In this document: piece by piece, positions 56,824 to 64,000 of the stretch
Position numbering within the stretch: the stretch's first letter is position 1
Layout of the letters: each line of letters opens with the position of its first letter
Assembly: GCA_030765045.1 (NCBI GenBank)
Contig: CM060967.1
Coordinates: forward strand, 169,324,251-169,388,250
DNA length: 64,000 nucleotides
DNA from: Tenodera sinensis
Taxonomy: Eukaryota; Arthropoda; Insecta; Mantodea; Mantidae
Direction of reading: 5' to 3'
Translations under genes and position numbers: made by a program
The notes under the pieces: model-generated
What the model was told of the DNA's origin: nothing
The model's input: only the letters and a program-made list of their open reading frames with translations
Databases searched by the model: none

Positions 56824-57534
56824 TCTGCTGTGTTGCACTCACATGACTTTCTCTACCCTTGTACTAACCATTCTTACAAACCCTTATTCCTATATCTTCT
56901 TAGTGTTAGTTAAGATAAACATTTGTACAAATTGTTGCTTATTTCCTTGTAGTTTCAAGGGGAATATGGGAATAGAATATAATTTGTGCGAATGTCAAAT
57001 CTTTTAAAGCTTTGAGATCCCGTTCTCTTTGCACGCTTAACATATAAAAAATTAACAACGATGTTCCACATCACAAAAGTTTTAAGTTTCCCAAAAATGA
57101 CAGAAATAAGGAATTTTTTCCAAAATGGTTTAGTCTACAAAAATTTATTGAGACATAAGCTGTCTGTTTTAGCGAGATGTACAGTTTTTGGATGCTAAGA
57201 TTTTTGTCTATCTCTTACGGTTTACAAGTTATTCAAAAGTCGTCCAGAGTAAACAGGACTACATAGGCTATAGCCAGAAAATTCAAGATATACATTTCAT
57301 TTGTCATAAAGATATCTTAAACATATGTTATTTTAATCAGAATTGTTGTAGCCATGTTTTGTAGAAAATCAAAATGTTCGAGAACTTTTCCATGTAAAGG
57401 GTAGTTTAGGGTGGAGGAACTGTCTTCAAAATCTTCATGTCGCATCCTTAAAGGATATCATATTTAAATACTAAGTTTGGTTTTTAACCTACTTCTCGTT
57501 TTTGAGTTGTGTTGTCTATAGTCTGAAACACACA

Positions 57535-57605
<71 letters not shown>

Positions 57606-57700
57606 ACTCATACACACACAGACACACAAACACACTCGTACACACAGACACACACTTATACACACAGAGAGACACACACATATCACACCTTTGTTTAAGG
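56824..57700 (+). mobile_element. RepA with expanded microsatellite
   Basis: Left terminus TCTGCTGTGTTGCACTCAC; intact through TTCTCGTTTTTGAGTTGTG; then a (CT)n block (57537-57566) followed by (CA)n and CACA variants to ~57683. The 3' end beyond the microsatellite is lost. Confidence 0.9.
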
Positions 57701-58007
57701 AATAGTTTAAACATAATTCTTAAACGCTGTTAATGCTACCACAAGAAAGCAATGTTACTTTTTTAAATGCGTGGAGAAAAGAATGCGCTTACTTTTTGTT
57801 TGTTTGGATAGAATAAAATAGATTATTTAGCTTCTTGTTTGCTCCCCACTGATCACACATTAGAGGAACCCACAGAAAGGTAACTGTGGTGAAGCCATCG
57901 CTTGACCGGGCGGACCAGGCGCAAGTAATTCATAAGAAAATTTTCCCTCCTTTTCCCCTACACCCTCTCGTCCATCTGAAAACATTTGGAGCCAGCTCTA
58001 TAATGTG
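57701..58007. other. Unannotated spacer
   Basis: Nothing recognised. Confidence 0.4.
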
Positions 58008-58110
58008 AATAGCAGAATAGGCTTGAGGAATAGTCAAACATTTGAAGAACTGATTGTTATGTAATGACTTTCAAATGCACTTCTCTTTGCAAGAGATACA
58101 CAAAATAAAC
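58008..58110 (+). repeat. RepA fragment, second variant
   Basis: GAATAGGCTTGAGGAATAGTCAAACAT, the variant block 'actgattgttatgtaatgactttcaaatgc' and TTCTCTTTGCAAGAGATA. Confidence 0.65.
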
Positions 58111-58736
58111 AATTTAACTAGATTTTGCCGTCGATGTTACACTGGTGTCAGGAGTGCGACTCGTCGAATTAACGTTATATTACAACAATAATAGAAATGA
58201 GAATGATAATAATAGTGATAACAATAATTATAACAATAGAGGAGATAAGAAAATCAAAGTGGTAAAGTGCTTACAGCTCCCTGAAATGCAATAATCGTTT
58301 AACAAGAAGTACGAAAGTTTTATATTATTTAATGCAACGAAAATGATCTAGGAAGCAGAACAAAGTGTGATATCGCAGGCATAGACAGATGAACACTGCG
58401 TACCCCACACAACAGCCTGCTGGGATCAATACTGAAGCTGTAATTAAAAATCAGTTTACAGCGAAATATTTAATTAAGTCTTTTGACACCGTTAATTATT
58501 CTGGCTTATCTCTATCTCCAATATCCTTCTCAAAGTAAAACATCACACAGATGCTTCTTCAGTAAGTTGACAATGAAACAAGCCTTCCGGACTTCATCTC
58601 AATCATAAGACAGAAAACTAACCTGCCTGCGTGCGTAAAATGTAAATTATATCTGTATTTAATCAACTTTTTACTCTCCAATGATTAAGTTTTCTGTAAT
58701 ATGATCTGAACTAACAGAGATAAAAAAACCTTATGT
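58111..58736. other. Unannotated stretch
   Basis: Impure AAT/GATAAT run at 58165-58245. No gene recognised. Confidence 0.4.
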
Positions 58737-58795
58737 ATGCAGTCGCATGATCTTCTCTACTCACTCTTATACTTACGATTCTTAAAAACATTTAC
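58737..58795 (+). repeat. RepA left-end fragment
   Basis: GCAGTCGCATGATCTTCTCTACTC and ATTCTTAAAAACATTTA. A better-preserved left end follows at 58806, so the terminus is duplicated. Confidence 0.65.
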
Positions 58796-58805
58796 TGTGT
58801 CGGCT

Positions 58806-59130
58806 ACTAATGTTACACTCACATGACTTTCTCTACTCTTGTACTAACCATTCTTACAAACTCTTAGTACTATATCTTCTTCGTGTTAGTTGAGATAAAC
58901 ATTTGTACAAATTATCTTATTGCTTATTTCCTTGTAGGTACAAGGGGAATATGGGAATACAACAGGCTTTGTGCGATACACAAATCCTTTAAAGCTTTGA
59001 GATCCCGTTCTCTTAGCACGCTAACATATAAAAAGATTAATAACGATGCTCCATTTGACAGAAGTGTAAGTTACCCAAATAACAAAGAACATGGCCGAAA
59101 TAGTCCACTCTACAAAAAAATGCACATAAA
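58806..59130 (+). mobile_element. RepA left 40%
   Basis: GTTACACTCACATGACTTTC to CACTCTACAAAAAAATGCACATAAATTGTG, where it runs into the tandem duplication. Confidence 0.9.
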
Positions 59131-59826
59131 TTGTGACTAGCAAGAGAAAGTAGAAACATTTTAACCAAATTGATATTTTAATGTCCCGTTAAGAATTTGC
59201 AGATAAATATAAAGTAGATTAAAACGTGACTTTTCTGCGAGGCCAGGTGTATCTATCCTTCACCATATTCCATTTCTTGTTGTGTCATTACAGCGCCACG
59301 CATCTAGCCCCGTGTTGCAACTGGCATGAATTCATTGGACATTAGCTATGGTTCGCCCGTTATTACACCCCGTAAGACGTTAAGAAACTAAGAAATGTTG
59401 TAAACACTTCGATTTCTATACACTGCCTTCGCCATGGGTCGGTCTACGTATCTTGTTGCATGCCTGAGCCATTATTCTAAATTGTGACTAGCAAGAGAAA
59501 GTAGAAACATTTTAACCAAATTGATATTTTAATGTCCCGTTAAGAATTTGCAGATAAATATAAAGTAGATTAAAACGTGACTTTTCTGCGAGGCCAGGTG
59601 TATCTATCCTTCACCATATTCCATTTCTTGTTGTGTCATTACAGCGCCACGCATCTAGCCCCGTGTTGCAACTGGCATGAATTCATTGGACATTAGCTAT
59701 GGTTCGCCCGTTATTACACCCCGTAAGACGTTAAGAAACTAAGAAATGTTGTAAACACTTCGATTTCTATACACTGCCTTCGCCATGGGTCGGTCTACGT
59801 ATCTTGTTGCATGCCTGAGCCATTAT
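59127..59826. repeat. Perfect 351-bp tandem duplication
   Basis: Copy 1 (59127-59475) and copy 2 (59478-59826) are identical base for base by eye, offset 351. The unit begins TAAATTGTGACTAGCAAGAG and ends TGCCTGAGCCATTAT. Only TC at 59476-59477 separates them. The first bases of the unit overlap the end of a truncated RepA copy. No open frame of note. It is either a very recent duplication or an assembly artefact. Confidence 0.97.
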
Positions 59827-60327
59827 CTGCCCTCAGGCCCTATTTTAGGAGGGAGTCCTAGTCGATGAGATTGTGGCACAACATGGGTTACAGCATCATC
59901 ATCATCATCATCCCCTTCTCAATTTTTGCGTATTCCTCCCACATGTATGTAGTAGTCGAGTTGTGGGTCGGTTGGTCGGTTGGTCGGTGGCTAAGCGGAA
60001 GGAAAACATGTCGAGGGTAATGACATCCACAGTCACACAGAATGTAAGCCACAAGATCAACAGCATCATGTCAGTAAACCGCAAAGCCATCAGGCGGTAA
60101 CATTCCAATCCACTCCATTATGTAACAAGCCCCTACGTTTTATTAATGAGGAGGCGCTGGGATCATCTGATGCAAACTCCCAGATCGCCCGCCCTCCTGC
60201 CCTCTCTGTAACCAGTTTACGAACAGGTTGTAGCAAAACCATCCCACTTCATCAGGCCAAAAGGTCACCACCACCACTGTTTCAAAAGGAATCACTGATA
60301 ACTTCACAGCAAACGCTATTGAAAAAA
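59827..60327. other. Unannotated stretch
   Basis: (CAT)n at 59892-59911 and (GGTC/GGTT)n at 59965-59989. No gene recognised. Confidence 0.4.
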
Positions 60328-60378
60328 TCTGATGTGTCCCACTCACATGACTTTCTCTACTCTTGTACTAACTATATT
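60328..60378 (+). repeat. RepA left terminus only
   Basis: TCTGATGTGTCCCACTCACATGACTTTCTC, then TTGTACTAACTATATT; stops after ~50 bases. Confidence 0.85.
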
Positions 60379-60689
60379 GGAAAAACAGTTGAGATGTATT
60401 GCTTGATTTTTGTTGGAGAAGATAAATTTTGAATATAAGAAAGTAACAAAAATATCGTTTCCGAGATAAATGAGTTTGAAGTTAAAATGAAAGGTGTGCG
60501 CACCACTTTAAAATAGCGTCCAAAAAGTGTTCCCCCCTCCTTAGAGAATTGAAACTTCGCAGATATGTTTTTTAAGTATGGTGCATTTTTTGCAATAATT
60601 TTTTTTTTTTTTTTTTTTTTTTTTTTGCCTAACAGGCTGAAACATCGCTTTACTGTTCCGTTAAGAAATTACAATTGATTAGAACAGCT
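60379..60689. other. Unannotated stretch with poly-T
   Basis: A 29-base T-run at 60598-60626. It could be the 5' part of the transposon fragment that follows. Confidence 0.35.
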
Positions 60690-61087
60690 GACATCAAATT
60701 CTAACAAATGAAAGCTAAGGAAAACGAATACCTCCGAACACTCCCGAAAGAAATAGCGTGGTTAAAGTAACGCGTAGAACTTACAGAGGTGTTAAACGTG
60801 TGTTCTAGGAAGAACAAGAAAAAATAATAGCTCAATATGTTATTAATGCGTCGGCGATATTTTACGGACTTTGTCTTAAGGATAACCGCAAATTAGGTTA
60901 TGAACTGACAACTGTAAACAATATACCAACGCCATCTGCTTGGGTAGATACCCAAACTGCTGGTCCAGACTGGTTTTCAGCATTATTGAAGAAGCATCCC
61001 ACTTGTCTATTCCATAACCTCAACCCACAAATTTCCCTAGAACAACGAACTTTATTAAGCGCTATTTCAGTGACCAATTGTTTTTAA
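60690..61087 (+). mobile_element. pogo/jerky-type transposase, HTH region
   Basis: A stop (60806-60808) is followed by 92 open codons to TAA at 61085. The frame reads EEQEKIIAQYVINASAIFYG, LKDNRKLGYELTTVNNI, AGPDWFSALLKKHP, then a variant of the SLxR segment. Upstream of the stop TYRGVKRVF is also visible. This is the second (CENP-B-type) helix-turn-helix of pogo/Tigger-like transposases (FS.EQE..L..Y.......FGL...D.R.LAY......N......W.....AG.DW...FLKRHP..SLR.PE). No DDE domain follows. There is no usable start codon in frame. Confidence 0.7.
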
Positions 61088-61869
61088 AGTTAGTAATAAA
61101 TGCATATGTTAACTGAGATTTTGAGACTTATTCAAATGATATACTGTTTACTGCTTTGTGTTTCAAATGTTAATGTTGATATATAATATAATTCACTTTT
61201 AAAATTAGAAAATTAAAAGGCGAGGCTGTTGCAAGTGTTTGTAGTATTGAACTTTTGTGTGTTACGCTTTTCAGTGGTTGATATTCAATGTTTTGCAGTG
61301 TCCAGTTTATGGTCTCCCCTACTCCTAGACGGAAGTTCATCTGCTTCCACATTATTTGTACCATAAAACTAGTGAGAAGTAGGATTTTACAACTGTTATT
61401 AAGAGAAATTAATAACGAGTAAACATAGTGTGAATAACATTGGAGTTAAGTTGGTAACGTAACCAGCACGGAGTTTCTCCTTTCCCTAAGACCAGCAGAT
61501 GGTCAAGAGACAGGATATGCATGTTGACCCATCAATATTTATGCCACAATAACGGCGATTTCTACTGCGCATGATTCAGAAAATGTTACTTTGTGAAGCG
61601 GTCGGTCGATTCGCGATTGGAACAAGTTGTCTTGAAGGAAAATGACAGGTCACTTAAAGCCTTTTTCGTTTACTTATTAATTCACTCCATTATCGTTTCA
61701 AGACTCTTGTGAGTCGATATGGGACGTTAAAAGCTTGCAAATGTGCCTCACTCAGGCTCGATAAATGTCAACTCTAGCAGTAAGCTTGATTTCTGGCATT
61801 ACCTACCTCTAACAGCCAGTGCACAAGGGGAATAACCAGCTTGACACATGATTAATATTTACTGCAGTC
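61088..61869. other. Unannotated stretch
   Basis: A 64-codon minus frame (61170-61364; GETINWTLQNIEYQPLKSVT) is unrecognised. No repeat identified. Confidence 0.35.
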
Positions 61870-62070
61870 TTTGACCGAACGAGGTGGCGCCGGGGCAACG
61901 TGTGGAGAGACCCCGGGTTCGACCCTCGGCGAGTGTACACTCTGACTTAGATCTTTCCCTAGTTTCGGCTTGTCACTTAGGGAAATACTGGGGTACTTAA
62001 TTTCATACCATAATCTCCTTTCCATTTCCTTATCTTTCTGGTTTGCTTTCAAGCGACTGGTGTTTGGCGG
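61870..62070 (+). repeat. tRNA-derived SINE (family S4)
   Basis: A box CGAACGAGGTGGCGCCGGGG (61876-61895), B box GGGTTCGACCCTC (61916-61928), then 'ctttccctagtttcggcttgtcacttagggaaat'. This head and body type is widespread among insect SINEs. Confidence 0.75.
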
Positions 62071-62413
62071 TGCCGGACAGATGGCGCGGATACTTGTGTC
62101 TCTTTCCCTCTTTACCCTTTACCCCTTACTCTTTTTGGTGTAGTCTTGTAAATATATAATTATTGGGGACCTAGTAGGCCTGCCTTATGTTTTTGTACTT
62201 ATATGTTTGTATTTACTTTCATAAATTTCATTTTTCCTTCGCTACCATGTTTAGTTTCATTCAATTAAATATATGGTTTTAATTAGCATTATATTACTAG
62301 ATAGATAAACACAAATAAAATGTATTAAGAATTTCTACTACGCTACATGGAAAAATAATAACTTCTGAACAACAATAATAACAACAATATTTTTGATAAA
62401 CATATGATATTAC
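62071..62413. other. Unannotated stretch
   Basis: AT-rich with short AAT runs. No gene recognised. Confidence 0.4.
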
Positions 62414-62542
62414 CAATAAAATACACGTCACTATCACATAGTTTTCTTTCATCGTCTTCATGACCAGTTGCTGAATTTAAAGATCTCGGCTTCAGTTTAT
62501 CTTCAGTATTGTGATCATCTAATTCATACAAATTCTTATACA
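62414..62542 (-). CDS. Candidate internal coding exon, unknown gene
   Basis: On the minus strand an acceptor (TGATGTCTTGTCAG, AG at 62544-62543) opens a 129-base frame without stops and a GTAATA donor follows (62413-62408). The translation is charged and protein-like: YKNLYELDDHNTEDKLKPRS, LNSATGHEDDERKLCDSD, VYFI. Both boundaries are phase 1, so the exon is symmetrical. The donor is weaker than consensus and the pyrimidine tract is short. I do not recognise the sequence. It is antisense to the gene that starts at 14987. Confidence 0.35.
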
Positions 62543-63904
62543 CTGACAAGACATCACAAGGTAGGTAGTTTGGTTAACCTCTGCTTTTTAATCATTCCTG
62601 GAGCTAAAAATATAAAGAAAGAAACATACAGGCAAAAAGACAGACACACACAGACACAGACATACATATATGTTCATACTTATTTCTAGACCCTAGAGAG
62701 GTGGGGAATAATTACTCTGACTGAGAGACATTCCCAGTCTGCAGACGTGAATCGTTCAACCCGGGAGCTGCTGGTTTGGAATGTAGAATTTTAGAGTGGA
62801 ATGCAATAGGTAAGAACAACAGAAGGTAAATAAGCTGTTGTTTACTGCTGCCGCCCTATTATTTCATTTTATTACTAATGTTTCCACTGTTTTGCGAGAA
62901 TGTATCTAATTAATTAATTACACCGGCGATAATAAGCTTTAAATATAACGATGCTTAATTATTACTTACTGTGCTTTCTTTTTGAGACAGAAACTGTTGA
63001 ATGTCGTTCTGCAAGAACAATGCTCTGTAATTTATTTTGTGATGGGAGAATGGAGAATTAGACAGTTGCTGTGTTTTGGGGCAAAGCTGTGATGTCAAGA
63101 AACTGGATATCTGGACAAATATTAGATGCGCACTGTCACCATGGAAACAGATTCTTATCCAACTTGTGATGCTGTTTGACTACAGGCAACTAAATCAAAC
63201 CATTCCGTGTTTGCCTATTCATATTTTATTTGTTTTCCCTCTCGGCTGGCTGCTGCTGCCTTTTTTTTTGAAAACTTGGCTGCACCAGTGTTTCTTATCC
63301 AATTCCACCTCCCCCCCCCCCCCCCCCTTTCTCTTGCGGTCGCTTCTTTTACTTTTTTACTTCTTTTCTTTTCTGATATATTTTTAAAAGTACGTTCTTC
63401 GTTTTTATTTCATTTTGATGAAATGTTTTCTGCTCATGATTCTTGTGTTTGGCTTTACTTCGATGATATTTCATTTTATTGTTTATTTTGTTTCCTCTTT
63501 CACTTCTGCTGTGTCTCATATAGCGTTATTTATTTTGTACACTGTTTCGTCTTTTAGAACAATGCAATTTCCAGTTGCTTTCTTATGTATATTTCACTTT
63601 ATCCTTTCAGTACTTTCTATTGCTCACTTTGTGAAACTTTTATCGTTTATTTTCCAATCCTTTGTATCTTCTGTGAATGTGGATGACTTTGCACCCCATT
63701 TGCCGTTAGCTCTCTTACATTAGAGAAACCTTTGTCGTAAAGTGTCTAAGTATTTACCCCTGTAATTGAATATATTTGAAAACGGAAACAAGTCCCACGT
63801 ATTGGAAAACCAACAGAAATTTAATAACATCCAAAATTGGCATCTTGGAAATTTATATTCCATGGATAGCTTGCAGATCTATACATTAATGATTTATAAT
63901 GAAC
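62543..63904. other. Unannotated stretch with X-box-like site
   Basis: GTCACCATGGAAAC at 63135-63148 fits the RFX X-box (RYYNYY-N2-RRNRAC). Poly-C at 63311-63327, then a pyrimidine-rich region to ~63700 with Leu/Phe/Ser-rich open frames that reflect composition. No gene recognised. Confidence 0.35.
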
Positions 63905-64000
63905 ACAATCTAAAAGCGTTAAAAGATTTAACTATCGCTCAAAGCCTTCTGTATTCCCATTTTCTCCTTGTGAAGGAAATAAGCAATAAGATAATTTGTA
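63905..64000 (-). repeat. RepA, runs off the window
   Basis: AAAGATTTAACTATCGCTCAAAGCC, TGTATTCCCATTTTCTCCTTG and AATAAGCAATAAGATAATTTGT, the left third of RepA in minus orientation; the left terminus lies beyond 64000. Confidence 0.85.

Noticed and set aside
61876..61930. True tRNA genes at 28835(-), 29510(-), 37157, 48495 and 61876
   Set aside because: A and B boxes are present but acceptor and anticodon stems do not form and SINE-type bodies follow, so these are tRNA-derived SINE heads.
62078..62094. Second CTCF-like word (CAGATGGCGCG)
   Set aside because: Matches only the right half of the core and lies next to a SINE.
63076..63723. Hydrophobic ORFs resembling membrane proteins
   Set aside because: T- and C-rich DNA gives Leu/Phe/Ser in every frame; no start context, no splice signals, overlapping frames equally open.

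Overview
The window looks like AT-rich, repeat-dense nuclear DNA of an insect. The evidence is many interspersed repeats at different stages of decay, tRNA-derived SINEs, fragments of at least four non-LTR retrotransposon types (one R2-like with a restriction-like endonuclease), DNA transposon remnants (mariner, DDE_3, Tigger/pogo, hAT), long microsatellites and GT-AG style splice signals. The R2-like protein resembles copies I associate with cockroaches and termites, so a blattodean is my guess. That is inference, not proof. There is no operon-like organisation and no prokaryotic gene.

The dominant component is one dispersed repeat, called RepA here. About 43 full or partial copies on both strands cover roughly 15 kb, about a quarter of the window. 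A full copy is about 0.85 kb. Its left end starts TCTGATGTG and carries the 12-mer ACTTTCTCTACT about 22 bases inside. A CA/TG microsatellite of variable length sits in the right half. The right end is a hairpin whose arm is that same 12-mer in inverted form. Subterminal inverted repeats, an internal microsatellite and a 3' stem-loop are the layout described for Helentron-associated elements such as Drosophila DINE-1. Two copies are internal-deletion derivatives of about 125 bp, and one terminus seems to have seeded a tandem array.

Layout: 1-4.4 kb has a mariner fragment, RepA pieces and a TG satellite. 4.48-4.58 kb has a probable internal coding exon (+). 4.6-14.3 kb is mostly RepA with a LINE remnant. 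14.45-15.12 kb is the clearest host gene start: a GC-rich CCAAT/GC-box promoter, a leader with uORFs and a signal-peptide first exon ending at a consensus splice donor. If the model is right, much of the rest of the window may be its first intron. 15.5-24.9 kb holds RepA, RepC, a 407-codon R2-like ORF, three degraded LINE pieces and a Tigger start. 25-32 kb holds RepA, SINEs, a hAT C-terminus and a heat-shock-type promoter (-) at 32.15-32.24 kb. 33-35 kb holds a LINE stub, a long AAT array and a DDE_3 transposon with ~110-bp inverted repeats. 35-46 kb is mainly RepA in direct and inverted pairs. 46-50 kb holds a four-unit 142-bp tandem array, SINEs and a TTAA-flanked 628-bp MITE. 50-64 kb holds a jockey-like LINE tail, more RepA, a perfect 351-bp tandem duplication, a pogo-type DNA-binding fragment and a candidate exon (-) at 62.4 kb.

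No pathway can be reconstructed. The likely host parts are the first exon and its promoter, two isolated candidate exons and one heat-shock-type promoter. Boundaries of repeats are read by eye and are good to about 5-20 bases.
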